A stretch of 15,243 bases of DNA, from the NCBI GenBank assembly GCA_016219455.1, contig JACRMZ010000012.1:1-15243 (forward strand), written 5' to 3'. A program made the translations under genes and the position numbers. This DNA comes from Candidatus Aenigmatarchaeota archaeon. Lineage in GTDB: Archaea > Aenigmatarchaeota > Aenigmatarchaeia > PWEA01 > JACRMZ01. Of the stretch, positions 6,896 through 14,815 are shown piece by piece. The notes under the pieces are model-generated. The model ran no database searches. It had not been told where the DNA came from and saw only the letters and a program-made list of their open reading frames with translations. The first letter of the stretch is position 1, and each line of letters starts with the position of its first letter.

Positions 6896-7747
6896 ATGGA
6901 ACTTGTGTTTAGTAAGCACGTCCTTCGTGGAACAGCCGCCTCATTGTTGCTCCTTGCAATATATTTCGCCATAGTTGGCTTCCTTCAGGGGATTGGTTAT
7001 GCAATGACACGTTTCATTGAACTCTGGTACCTGATGGTCCCGCTTGTCGCAGGCTTCGGAATCCAGATTGCCCTTTTTTCCATGATAAAAGAAGGGATGA
7101 AAGCAAGAATGGCCTCGGGTGGAGTGTCTGCAGCTTCCATGGTAGCATGCTGCGCTCACCACATTACAGACGCAGTCCCATTGCTTGGGGCCTCGGCTCT
7201 TGGAGTCTTACTGCTTCAATACCAGTCAGCGTTCCTGGTGCTGGGAATAGTCTCCAACGGCATAGGAATCCTTTCAATGCTTAGGCAGGCAAAGAGGAAT
7301 GGAATAGAGACTGGAAGCCGTTTTCTGGCACTCGCTAGTTTTGACATGGAGTCTCTTGTTAGGGCATCTTACGTATTAGGGGCCGTTGCCATAGCGGCCG
7401 CATTCATTTTAACCGTGCCGCCTCAGCCGACTGGCATAACCCTCCTCACTGTTTCCAAGGAAGCCGGGGGCATCGTGTTTGAAGCCAGGCCCCTGTCCGT
7501 TTCTTCAGGTTCGCCAATAAAAATCGAGTTGACAGCAAACACCCACTCGGGGTCCATAGACATTGATGTTGGCAAGGCAAAGCTCAGTGTGGATGGGAAA
7601 GTGCTCGGAGCGCTCACGTGGGACGGCCCCATGGGAGGGCATCATGTAAAAGGCACCCTAACGTTCCCTGCGCCGGAAACGCCCCCAAAGGAGATGGCCC
7701 TTTTGCTGGATTATGGGAGCCAGTTGTCTTTCCAGTGGAGACTTTGA
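6896..7747 (+). CDS. Membrane protein with CCAHH motif and C-terminal extracytoplasmic domain
   Basis: This 283-residue protein has about five or six N-terminal membrane helices. A C-terminal, beta-rich soluble domain follows (about 178-283), likely outside the cell after the helix ending AAFILTVPP. The striking motif is VACCAHHITDAVPLLG (C85, C86, H88, H89) at the start of a helix, followed by a helix with LQYQSAFLVLGIVSN. Paired Cys and His in a membrane helix suggest soft-metal binding or transport, as with the MerT Cys pair, though the overall sequence is not MerT. The outer domain has GPMGGHH (H249, H250), another possible metal site. It opens the plus-strand operon, divergent from the redoxin/CcdA operon. 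The stop is followed by in-frame TAA and TAG. Function is not established; a metal transporter or sensor is inferred. Confidence 0.7.
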   Translation: MELVFSKHVLRGTAASLLLLAIYFAIVGFLQGIGYAMTRFIELWYLMVPLVAGFGIQIALFSMIKEGMKARMASGGVSAASMVACCAHHITDAVPLLGASALGVLLLQYQSAFLVLGIVSNGIGILSMLRQAKRNGIETGSRFLALASFDMESLVRASYVLGAVAIAAAFILTVPPQPTGITLLTVSKEAGGIVFEARPLSVSSGSPIKIELTANTHSGSIDIDVGKAKLSVDGKVLGALTWDGPMGGHHVKGTLTFPAPETPPKEMALLLDYGSQLSFQWRL

Positions 7748-7782
7748 TAATAGGATTTAAGAATAGGAAGCGTTATTTTATC

Positions 7783-8094
7783 ATGCAACCCCTCCAGTTC
7801 AAGATACTTCTTGACATCCTTGCGCTTGTGCTGGGTGCATATTCCATCATGCTTGTCAGAAGGTCGTCAGTTGGCGGGAAGCTCGGCTCGGCGATATACC
7901 CGCTTCTTGGCGGCATATTCGTGCTTTCAGCAAATCACGCAATTGACACCTTTTTCCTTGACTTTTATTTGAAGTCCTCTGGTCACGTGGAAGACTTTTT
8001 TCAGCCGTCAATAATCCACAGGCTGAACAACCTTCTTGCGTTTGCATTAATGGCAGTCGGGTTCTACAGGATTTCAGAAATGGGCAAGGGATGA
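7783..8094 (+). CDS. Small three-helix membrane protein with conserved-looking histidines
   Basis: This 103-residue protein has three likely membrane helices (about 6-25, 36-56 and 80-97). I do not recognise the family. The second helix ends in SANHAID (H52), and the following loop has SGHVED (H68) and IIHRLNN (H79), which could ligate a metal or heme. The ATG at 7783 has an ATTTAAGA box about 25 nt upstream, so it may have its own leaderless promoter as well as co-transcription with the CCAHH gene 35 nt before. The stop TGA is followed two codons later by another TGA. Confidence 0.62.
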   Translation: MQPLQFKILLDILALVLGAYSIMLVRRSSVGGKLGSAIYPLLGGIFVLSANHAIDTFFLDFYLKSSGHVEDFFQPSIIHRLNNLLAFALMAVGFYRISEMGKG

Positions 8095-8103
8095 CGCTGA
8101 GAT

Positions 8104-8505
8104 ATGGCAGGCGATACGGCTAACGGTTTCCTGTATGTGAAGGAAAGCAGAAAGGGTTTTGACGATACTGTAGTTTCCCTCCTAAGGGCCATTGATGCCA
8201 ACGGATGGGCGCTGTTCCAGGTTCACGACATAAAGGAAAGGCTGGCAGCCAAGGGATTCGCCCATGGGAACATCAAAGTTATAGAGCTATGTTCTGCAAA
8301 GCACGCCAACAAAATACTCCTTAAAAATCCCGTTGCGTCAGCGGGCATGCCCTGCAGGATAAGCGTTTTTGCGGAAAGGGGAAAAACATTGGTGGCATCA
8401 ATGAGGCCGTCGGCGATGGCGAGGATAATGGAGGGCATAAGCGAAGAAGATTCAATGGAAGCCGAGCGGGACATATTGAAAATAATCGGAGAGGCCGTTC
8501 AATGA
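8104..8505 (+). CDS. DUF302-domain protein
   Basis: This 133-residue soluble protein matches the DUF302 pattern: an N-terminal GFDDTVVSLLRAI helix, WALFQVHDIKERL, KVIELCSAKHA (C63) and MPCRISVFAERG (C84). DUF302 proteins are often encoded next to DsrE/sulfurtransferase or metal-stress genes, but no biochemical activity is established that I know of. Here the gene overlaps the DsrE-family start by 4 nt (ATGA), a sign of translational coupling and joint function. The start ATG lies 10 nt after the previous stop. Confidence 0.78.
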   Translation: MAGDTANGFLYVKESRKGFDDTVVSLLRAIDANGWALFQVHDIKERLAAKGFAHGNIKVIELCSAKHANKILLKNPVASAGMPCRISVFAERGKTLVASMRPSAMARIMEGISEEDSMEAERDILKIIGEAVQ

Positions 8506-8819
8506 AGATTGGAATCATAATAAATACAGAAGATTCTGAGACAGGATGGAATGCAATACGTTTTGCTAATACCGTTGTAAAAGCTGGACACAATGCAACG
8601 GTCTTCCTAATGGGCAAAGGGGTGGAGATAGGGGAGACGAAAGGCGGAAAGTATGACTCAAAATCGCAGATATCATCTTTCCTCTTGCAGGGCGGAAAGG
8701 TTCTGGCGTGCGGGACATGCCTGAAGTCACGTGGCAAGGATAGCGGAGTCTGCGAAGTCTCCACCATGACGGAGTTTATGAAACTCGTGGAAAGTTCGGA
8801 TAAAATAGTTTCCTTTTGA
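8502..8819 (+). CDS. DsrE-family sulfur-relay-like protein
   Basis: This 105-residue protein has a DsrE/DsrF-like fold: the first strand KIGIIINTED, a helix with AIRFANTVVKAGH, then VTVFLMG-like strand NATVFLMGKGVE and the cysteine segment VLACGTCLKSRG (C70, C73), with a further C84. DsrE-type proteins carry persulfide sulfur on a conserved cysteine in sulfur-transfer relays. Together with the overlapping DUF302 gene and the neighbouring redoxin and CcdA genes, it suggests thiol or sulfide chemistry as part of metal handling. It is the last gene of the plus operon, ending 15 nt before the convergent small membrane gene. Confidence 0.8.
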   Translation: MKIGIIINTEDSETGWNAIRFANTVVKAGHNATVFLMGKGVEIGETKGGKYDSKSQISSFLLQGGKVLACGTCLKSRGKDSGVCEVSTMTEFMKLVESSDKIVSF

Positions 8820-8834
8820 AACGCGCAAAAGTCC

Positions 8835-9032
8835 TTAGGAACGTCGTTTCAGGAAAGAAGGTATCACGGAAGCCGCTATGACCAAAGAGAGCAAAAGCGT
8901 CCATGCGGACCCAAGCAAGACTTCCGTCGCATCGTATTTCCCACTCCCTGATGCCGCAATGTAGAATGCCGATGTTATGGCAATTGAAAGGACTGCTACT
9001 GGAAAGATTGCTGAATTCTTCAAGTTTCCCAT
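8835..9032 (-). CDS. Small two-helix membrane protein downstream of copA
   Basis: This 65-residue protein has two hydrophobic helices (about 7-27 and 38-58) and a basic tail FLKRRS. It has no Cys or His and is not a family I recognise. On the minus strand GGTGAT overlaps the copA stop and lies 3 nt before this ATG. The gene is therefore translated as the second member of the copA operon. An accessory subunit of the ATPase is conceivable but unproven. Confidence 0.65.
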   Translation of the reverse strand: MGNLKNSAIFPVAVLSIAITSAFYIAASGSGKYDATEVLLGSAWTLLLSLVIAASVIPSFLKRRS

Positions 9033-9035
9033 ATC

Positions 9036-9041
9036 ATCACC
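9036..9041 (-). promoter_or_regulatory. Shine-Dalgarno GGTGAT for the small gene after copA
   Basis: The minus strand reads AAGGTGATGATATGG. The GGTGAT core overlaps the copA stop TGA and sits just upstream of the next ATG, coupling the two genes. Confidence 0.55.
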
Positions 9042-11739
9042 TTATCCCAACAGAGGGGACGTATCCCTTCAGCCTTAGAGTGTTCATTGTTACGGAAACT
9101 GAGCTCATTGCCATGAAAAGCGCCGCAAGCTCGGGGCTTATGAGAAGGCCGAAAAACGGATAAAGGACGCCTGCACCTATCGGTATCCCTACTATGTTGT
9201 AGCCGAACGCCCAGAACAGGTTTTCCTTTATCTTGCCTATGGTTTTCCTGCTGATTTCAATTGCCTTGACAACGTCCCTGAGGTCATCTTTTATGAGTAT
9301 TATTTTTCCCGTTTCTTTTGCCACATCAGTCCCGCTGCCTATCGCTATCCCTACATCTGCCTGCGCAAGAGCTGGGGCGTCGTTTATCCCATCACCTACC
9401 ATCGCGACTATCTTCCCCGTTTCCTGAAGTTTCCTCACTTCTTCTGCCTTGCCTTCAGGAAGCACCTCTGCGAGAACGCTTGTTATCCCCAATCTCTCCC
9501 CCATGGCCTTTGCAGTCCTCCTGTTGTCTCCAGTTATCATCACAACTTGTATCCCCATTATTTTCAGGTATTCAACAGCTTCCTTTGAGTATTCTTTAAG
9601 CGTGTCTGCCACGGCAACGATTCCCCCGGCTTTGCCGTTTACAGCTACAATCATCGCTGTCTTCCCCTCGTTTTCCAGTTTCGCCATCCCATTTTCCAGT
9701 TCCCGCACATCGATGCCGTTTTCTTCCATCAGCTTACGGTTTCCAAGAAGGATTTGCTTCCCATCAACTTCAGCAGAAATGCCTTTTCCTGGTATTGCAT
9801 TGAAGCTTTCAGCCTCTACCAAAGTTATCCCCTTTGACTCTGCGCCCTGAACTATAGCTTCACCGAGGGGGTGCTCTGATCCCCTCTCGGCGCTGGCAGC
9901 ATACATAAGGACATCTTTTTCAGGCATCCCTGCGGAAACGACATCTGTAAGTGACGGCTTGCCCTTTGTCAGTGTACCGGTCTTATCGAATATTATGACG
10001 TTTATTTTCTGCGAAAGCTCGAGTGCCTCCCCGCCTTTTATGAGAATCCCGTGGTCTGCCGCTTTTCCAGTGCCAGCCATCACTGCGCTTGGCGTCGCCA
10101 AGCCGACGGCGCAGGGGCACGAGATCACCAAAACAGATATGCTGAGGAGAAGTGCAAACGAGAAGTGGCCCACCCCCCCAAGAGAAGCGGGGGAAAGGAC
10201 GAATCGTGTGGATTGCGTGAAGAACGCATCATACCCAAAGAAAAACCAGAAGAGGAACACAACTAAAGCAAGGATGTGGACCCCTACAATGAAATGGCCC
10301 GCCACCTTGTCTGCAAGCTTCTGGATTGGGGGTTTGGATGACTGTGCGTCTTCCACAAGTTTTATTATCTGGGAAAGTGTGGTGTCTTTTCCGACCCTTG
10401 TTGCCCTGAATTTCAGTGACCCGGTTTTGTTGATAGTCGCGCCTATTATTTCGTCCCCTGTCTTTTTTTCAGTCGGGATGCTTTCTCCGGTTATCATGGA
10501 CTCATCTACGGAAGTGTAGCCTTCGATTACAATGCCATCAACAGGAATTCGTTCGCCGGGTTTCACGCGGACAATGTCCCCGACAACCACATCATCTATA
10601 GGAATCGAGATATCTTTCCCATCTCTGATTACAGTGGCGTTCTTCGGTTTCAGGCCCATTAGTTTCCGTATAGCTTCAGAAGTCTTTCCCCGCGTCAGCG
10701 CTTCAAGGTATCTCCCAAGAACTATGAAAGCAGTAAGCATCGCCGCGGTTTCGAAGAATATGAGGTGCTCGCCGCCCAGCCCCGCTTCCGGATAAACGGT
10801 ATTTACCATGCCTATGATGTAAGCGGCACCAATGCCTGTGGCCATCAGGAGGTTCATGTCAGTGAAGCCGTGTTTCAGCCCTTTGTATGTCCCGGTAAAG
10901 AACTGCCTTCCTGGCCCTAAGACTACCTGAGTGGTGAGGAGAAGAAGGACATAATTGTTGCCAAGAATCTCAGGCAATATCCTGTCAAGCCCCCAGTACA
11001 TCCTGTAACTCCCAAGCATTATCAGGATTCCAAGGCCTGCGGAAAGTATGAGGTTATTCCTCTGCTTCTCTATCTCTTCCTGCCTTTGACGCGCTTCCCT
11101 GTCTACCGCTTCCTCGCCTTCGAGCCTCTCCTCTGCGTGATATCCTATATTATCAATCGCCTTCTTGATGCCTGCTATGCCGAGGGAACCGGAGTCATAT
11201 GAAATCAATGCGCTCTCTGATGAGAAGTTAACAGAAACGCTGGAAACACCTTTTAGCCTGCCGACAGCCTTTTCGATGTTCATGGCGCAGTTGGCGCACG
11301 TCATTCCAGAGATTTTAAGCGTGATGCTGTCCCGGATTACGCTGTAACCAGAGCCTTCTATGGCACCTTCAACCTCTTTCCTTCCAGCCAGAGACGGGTC
11401 ATATTCTACAGAGGCGCTGCCTGCTGAAAAATTAGCGCTGACTTTTGAAACTCCCTTTAGTTGCCCTACGGATTTCTCTATGTTGGAGGCGCAGGAAGCG
11501 CAGTGCATCCCCCCTATCCGTATGTCTATTTTTTCCGTTCCTGAGTGTCGCTTTTCCTTATCTGTTCCCGTATCAAGCCCCGTTTCAAACTTCCCCTCGT
11601 CATACTCTATTTCTGCCCTGCCCTTCTTCAGGTCGACGTTTGCCTTGAGAATCCCGTCCACTCCTTCGAGCGCGTGCGTTACCTTTTTTCTGCAGTTTTC
11701 GCATGTCATCCCCCTGACATCAATGGCCGCTTTTTTCAT
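9037..11739 (-). CDS. copA: Cu(I)-exporting P1B-type ATPase with three N-terminal metal-binding domains
   Basis: This 900-residue ATPase pumps Cu(I), possibly also Ag(I), out of the cytoplasm. Three heavy-metal-associated domains lie at the N-terminus, with GMTCENC (C13, C16), GMHCASC (C80, C83) and GMTCANC (C148, C151). Domains two and three are close copies of each other. The membrane metal site is [10 protein letters not shown] (541-550), and the C-terminal helix has [13 protein letters not shown], both typical of copper-specific P1B-1 pumps. Catalytic motifs are DKTGTLT (D585), SEHPLG (His-Pro motif), MITGDN and [12 protein letters not shown] is at about 418-421. The ATG at 11739 gives the usual N-terminus; an in-frame TTG at 11745 is possible. 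It is followed by a small membrane gene and preceded by a palindromic promoter. Confidence 0.96.
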   Translation of the reverse strand: MKKAAIDVRGMTCENCRKKVTHALEGVDGILKANVDLKKGRAEIEYDEGKFETGLDTGTDKEKRHSGTEKIDIRIGGMHCASCASNIEKSVGQLKGVSKVSANFSAGSASVEYDPSLAGRKEVEGAIEGSGYSVIRDSITLKISGMTCANCAMNIEKAVGRLKGVSSVSVNFSSESALISYDSGSLGIAGIKKAIDNIGYHAEERLEGEEAVDREARQRQEEIEKQRNNLILSAGLGILIMLGSYRMYWGLDRILPEILGNNYVLLLLTTQVVLGPGRQFFTGTYKGLKHGFTDMNLLMATGIGAAYIIGMVNTVYPEAGLGGEHLIFFETAAMLTAFIVLGRYLEALTRGKTSEAIRKLMGLKPKNATVIRDGKDISIPIDDVVVGDIVRVKPGERIPVDGIVIEGYTSVDESMITGESIPTEKKTGDEIIGATINKTGSLKFRATRVGKDTTLSQIIKLVEDAQSSKPPIQKLADKVAGHFIVGVHILALVVFLFWFFFGYDAFFTQSTRFVLSPASLGGVGHFSFALLLSISVLVISCPCAVGLATPSAVMAGTGKAADHGILIKGGEALELSQKINVIIFDKTGTLTKGKPSLTDVVSAGMPEKDVLMYAASAERGSEHPLGEAIVQGAESKGITLVEAESFNAIPGKGISAEVDGKQILLGNRKLMEENGIDVRELENGMAKLENEGKTAMIVAVNGKAGGIVAVADTLKEYSKEAVEYLKIMGIQVVMITGDNRRTAKAMGERLGITSVLAEVLPEGKAEEVRKLQETGKIVAMVGDGINDAPALAQADVGIAIGSGTDVAKETGKIILIKDDLRDVVKAIEISRKTIGKIKENLFWAFGYNIVGIPIGAGVLYPFFGLLISPELAALFMAMSSVSVTMNTLRLKGYVPSVGIR

Positions 11740-11761
11740 AACCAAAATAAAGTCCTCAACG

Positions 11762-11777
11762 AAGCATAAATATGCTT
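11762..11777. promoter_or_regulatory. copA promoter: TATA box inside a perfect 7-2-7 inverted repeat
   Basis: AAGCATA and TATGCTT, separated by AA, form a perfect inverted repeat containing CATATTTATG on the minus strand. Its centre lies about 30 nt before the ATG at 11739 and about 25 nt before the alternative TTG at 11745. A dimeric copper-responsive repressor bound here would occlude TBP. The window contains no obvious CsoR or CopY homologue. Confidence 0.5.
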
Positions 11778-11804
11778 AACCGTTTTGGGAAAATTTGTGT
11801 TTCA

Positions 11805-11819
11805 GGCTTAACAGAAGCC
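11805..11819 (-). terminator. Small hairpin after the DUF1512 gene
   Basis: GGCTT and AAGCC are separated by 5 nt, forming a 5-bp stem downstream of the DUF1512 stop on the minus strand. Only a short T-run follows, so it is a weak terminator candidate. Confidence 0.2.
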
Positions 11820-11827
11820 GCATCTAA

Positions 11828-12982
11828 TCAGTTCAACGACGCCGAGAACGGGTTTATCTTGTCAAGGAAGCTTTTTTTCTCCTTGCCATCGTTTTCCTCT
11901 TCCTTCTTGAGCTTCTTTGCGTTTTTGCGTATCTTCTTCTCTGCCTCGTCAAGTGCCGGCTTGTTGTTGCCGACGCCGCATGTGTTTCCGACACCGAGTA
12001 TTATGACGTTGTCTCCCTGATTTGCCCGCCCAACCGCCTGCGTTATAAGTTCAATGGCCTTTGGCGCCGCATCAAGTATCTCTTCGCGCATTGCAAGTAT
12101 GGCTTCTTCCGGCTTCATTTTTACGACAACCGCATCTATTGGTATGCCGTGCGTTGTGGTCTTCTCTTCGATGTAGAAGCGCTCGACTCCGGGACCCCCC
12201 ATTGCGACGCCGACTCCTTCAGCAACGCCGCCAAGCTTCTCGCCTTCCAGTTTCCCCGCAGCATCTATCGTGATGATCCTCGTTGGCTTGTATTTCTCTA
12301 TGAGCTTCTCCATCCCCTTGCCGGGGTCGCCCACCCTTGAGCCGGGGCCCCGTGCCTTGGTTATTATGCATTTCCTTCCGTTGATCTCTTTCTCGGAATA
12401 AACCATCTCATCGCCTTTTATTTCAATAGGTTCGCTATCACCTATCAAATGCGCCGCGATGTACGGGCCGATTCCATCGCCTATTGGGTCGCCGTTGCAA
12501 ATCGACTCCGTGGCTTTCATGTAAGATTTTGCGAAGTCCATTATCATCGGGAGCTGCATCTGTATCGGTATGGCGATGTAAGGATTCTTGTATTTCCTGA
12601 CTATCTCGACATAATGGCGCACGACTTTTGACAGGTAATTCACAACCCATGCCCCGCCCAATCCATCTTCAAGGTTTGCGCGCATTTCCGGATCCTTCTC
12701 ATCGCTGTGAGTCTCAACAAATATCCCGAACCGCGTCTTCTGGTCTTTGAGGCTCCTGTCAAGTTTCTTCACAATGCCAGAAGGGTCCATGTCGACAGGA
12801 GTGACCATGAAAAAGTTCATGAAGTCCGAAACGGCGTCTTTGACCTTCTTGTTGTGCTTTGACATCCTTCCCGAAACAAGCTCCGTTGTCTGCGCCCCCC
12901 ATTCCTCCAGTGTCCGTGTGTCGCGCTCCAGTTTCCAAAGAGTCTGGTGAAGCATCATCCTCGGGTATATCCACCCAAACAC
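11828..12982 (-). CDS. DUF1512 family archaeal protein
   Basis: This 384-residue protein belongs to the archaea-specific DUF1512 family, whose function is unknown. Blocks recognised as family-typical are VVRHYVEIV, MQLPMIM, GDPIGDGIGPY, ARGPGSRVGDPG, ITIDAAGKLEGEK, AEGVGVAMGGPG, EEKTTTHGIPIDAVVV and ILGVGNTCGVGN. The Gly-rich segments suggest nucleotide or phosphate binding, but this is inference. The C-terminal 40 residues are highly charged (KKLKKEEENDGKEKK). Related proteins often begin with a membrane helix. Here the frame upstream of the GTG start at 12982 encodes a Phe-rich stretch but offers no start codon, so the anchor seems lost or very short. A tandem ATG at 12955-12958 is an alternative start. 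The gene is divergent from the MoxR-like ATPase, with only 30 nt between them. Confidence 0.85.
   Translation of the reverse strand: MFGWIYPRMMLHQTLWKLERDTRTLEEWGAQTTELVSGRMSKHNKKVKDAVSDFMNFFMVTPVDMDPSGIVKKLDRSLKDQKTRFGIFVETHSDEKDPEMRANLEDGLGGAWVVNYLSKVVRHYVEIVRKYKNPYIAIPIQMQLPMIMDFAKSYMKATESICNGDPIGDGIGPYIAAHLIGDSEPIEIKGDEMVYSEKEINGRKCIITKARGPGSRVGDPGKGMEKLIEKYKPTRIITIDAAGKLEGEKLGGVAEGVGVAMGGPGVERFYIEEKTTTHGIPIDAVVVKMKPEEAILAMREEILDAAPKAIELITQAVGRANQGDNVIILGVGNTCGVGNNKPALDEAEKKIRKNAKKLKKEEENDGKEKKSFLDKINPFSASLN
12964..12972 (+). promoter_or_regulatory. Possible TATA box of the MoxR-like gene
   Basis: GGTATATCC lies about 45 nt before the MoxR ATG. It would give a leader of roughly 20 nt that includes the GAGGTG site. 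It lies within the 5' end of the DUF1512 gene if the GTG start is used there. Confidence 0.3.
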
Positions 12983-13001
12983 GGTGAAAAAGAAAGTAAA
13001 C

Positions 13002-13007
13002 GAGGTG
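13002..13007 (+). promoter_or_regulatory. Shine-Dalgarno of the MoxR-like gene
   Basis: GAGGTG lies 5 nt before the ATG at 13013. This decides the start against the in-frame ATG at 12947, which lies inside the divergent gene. Confidence 0.6.
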
Positions 13008-13012
13008 TTGCA

Positions 13013-14380
13013 ATGAAAGGATTGAGGGAGAAGGTAGGCAAGATTTACGAGGTCATGAGCAACGAATTCTACCTATGCAGGGATGATATCAAGGTCACAT
13101 CGAAGGAAGGCGAGGAGAAAAGGTACAACTCGGCGCTTCTTTTCGGGATTCTCACCGAGGTTAACAAGGGAAAGCAGCTTTTATTTGGCGAATACGGAGG
13201 AGGAAAGACGACATCAGCAGAGTACCTCCACTCGATTTTCTATGGACTGCCACTTGAATTGGTGAAAAAGTCGGCGATACGTGCGGATCCGCAAAAGACT
13301 GAAGAGAAGATGACTGCGCGTCCTAACTACGGCAAGCTTTACGACAAGAAAGAAGAGGTTGTGTGGCAGCACTTCGTTCTTGTCCCAGGAAAGATAATAG
13401 ACGAGTTCAACCGTTTGCCGGAACCAAACCAATCCCTCTTGCTGGACGGCGTCGACCGCGGCGAGTGGTCATACCTGAATGACCACATAAGCTCTGGAAG
13501 GGAGGCGTTCTTTGCGACATGCAATTACGCCGACCGTGGCAATGGAGACTTGATACCTCCGATGCTTGACCGTTTTGACGTGGCAGTCGAGAGCAAGTTC
13601 CCGGGCGTCGCAAACGCAATGGCAATCGCGCAAGACTACGAGAACGAGAAAGACAAGAAGCTCTCAAACCCTGAAGTCTACAAGGAAGCAATAGCGCTTC
13701 TGAATTCTGGCAAATCGTACGAAGAGATAAAAGACGGTATGAAGGGAGTGTCAAAGAAGCACAAGGAATTCATGAAGAAGCAGGGGATAGAGGCACTGGA
13801 TGAAACCGAGCTTTTGGAAGCAAACGACGAGATAAAGAAGATGCCCATAGAGCTTGAGGCTTCCCGCTATCTTTCATTCCTCATAGCCGAGCTCAACGTC
13901 GATTCCAAATACGGCCAGAAGAGAAGCAATGACAAGATAGACATGGAAAACGGCTTTTACCTCGGGAACCTTTTTGAGGGCTCAGGGAGCAGGAGAGAGG
14001 AGAAGTCCATCGTGAGGTACTCCAAGGCATTTGCATGGCTTATGGGTGATAGCGAAGTCAACATAGAGCACATGACTACCGTTGCTCCATACGTTCTCTG
14101 GCACAGGATGCGCTTCACAGAGAATGCCATAGGGCAGTTCAGGGACGATGAACGCGACGACCCGTTGATCCTTCATATGACTAAGAGGCTTGTAGGCGAA
14201 GGGAGCGAAAAGATTCTTGGTGTCAAGAAAAGGTATCAGGAGTGCAGGGAGATGTACATAACCGTGATGAACTACATCGAGAAGGAAGACTTCACCAAGG
14301 CAAAGGAGAAGGCGGAAGAGTACGCCAAGGGCGGCAAGGGCCACCCCATCTTCACGGAACTTGCAAGAGAGCTCTCATAG
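13013..14380 (+). CDS. MoxR-like AAA+ ATPase
   Basis: This 455-residue AAA+ ATPase is of the MoxR type. Walker A is GEYGGGKT (59-66), Walker B is KIIDEFNRL (D130, E131), and sensor 1 is FFATCNYAD (N171). The PPMLDRFDV segment (R187) is the place where MoxR proteins have the arginine finger. MoxR proteins act as chaperones that assemble or activate partner proteins, usually with a von Willebrand A domain encoded nearby. The C-terminal half is charged and helical, with KKRYQECREMYITVMNYI near the end. A VWA partner is not visible in the window; the unrecognised gene starting at 15020 is the best candidate position. The stop is TAG, and an LRR gene starts 3 nt later. The divergent neighbour is DUF1512. 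Confidence 0.85.
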   Translation: MKGLREKVGKIYEVMSNEFYLCRDDIKVTSKEGEEKRYNSALLFGILTEVNKGKQLLFGEYGGGKTTSAEYLHSIFYGLPLELVKKSAIRADPQKTEEKMTARPNYGKLYDKKEEVVWQHFVLVPGKIIDEFNRLPEPNQSLLLDGVDRGEWSYLNDHISSGREAFFATCNYADRGNGDLIPPMLDRFDVAVESKFPGVANAMAIAQDYENEKDKKLSNPEVYKEAIALLNSGKSYEEIKDGMKGVSKKHKEFMKKQGIEALDETELLEANDEIKKMPIELEASRYLSFLIAELNVDSKYGQKRSNDKIDMENGFYLGNLFEGSGSRREEKSIVRYSKAFAWLMGDSEVNIEHMTTVAPYVLWHRMRFTENAIGQFRDDERDDPLILHMTKRLVGEGSEKILGVKKRYQECREMYITVMNYIEKEDFTKAKEKAEEYAKGGKGHPIFTELARELS

Positions 14381-14383
14381 GTT

Positions 14384-14815
14384 ATGGCAAGCCGTAGCCT
14401 TCTCAACCTCGCGAAAGAGCACTGCGACAACAGAGTCAATGCTCCGGAAATCGAAAGGATGTTTACGTTAGGAGAGCATGAAATAAGCGCTCAGGAGTAC
14501 AAAGCGCTTGATGAAATCACAGCGCTCTACAAAAGCACGCCTGAGAAGGAGTATAGAAGAGGGGATATAAAAATCGGTGATTGGGGAGTCATATTTTACA
14601 GCGCCTCTGGGAAGGGACTTGAATATCTTCCGGATTCCATAGGAAACCTCAAAAACATTGAGCATCTCGGCCTTGTATGGAATTATCTCACATCAATCCC
14701 CGATTCTATTGGAAACTTGACAAAGCTTAAAGTGTTCAACGTTTGGGATAATAATCTGACCGACCAGGAGAAAGAGCGGCTCAAAAAGCTCTTCAGAAAC
14801 AGGGTGCATCTATGA
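14384..14815 (+). CDS. Leucine-rich-repeat protein with N-terminal LLNLAKEHCD tag
   Basis: This is a 143-residue soluble protein. Residues 79-124 hold two leucine-rich repeats of 23 residues (GLEYLPDSIGNLKNIEHLGL and the following YLTSIPDSIGNL and LKVFNV). They belong to the plant-specific-like/bacterial type with LPxSIGNLxxL. A charged helix NNLTDQEKERLKKLF caps them. The N-terminal motif LLNLAKEHCD (6-15) recurs in the next gene. It begins 3 nt after the MoxR stop and overlaps the next gene by 4 nt, so the three are an operon. LRRs mediate protein binding, and a partner or substrate-adaptor role with the ATPase is speculation. Confidence 0.75.
   Translation: MASRSLLNLAKEHCDNRVNAPEIERMFTLGEHEISAQEYKALDEITALYKSTPEKEYRRGDIKIGDWGVIFYSASGKGLEYLPDSIGNLKNIEHLGLVWNYLTSIPDSIGNLTKLKVFNVWDNNLTDQEKERLKKLFRNRVHL

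Noticed and set aside
12947..13012. Upstream start for the MoxR-like ATPase
   Set aside because: It lies inside the divergent DUF1512 gene and lacks a ribosome site, whereas ATG 13013 has GAGGTG at ideal spacing.
13339..13754. Minus-strand open frames opposite the MoxR-like gene
   Set aside because: They are shadows of the Walker B and sensor region on the plus strand and have no ribosome sites or domains.
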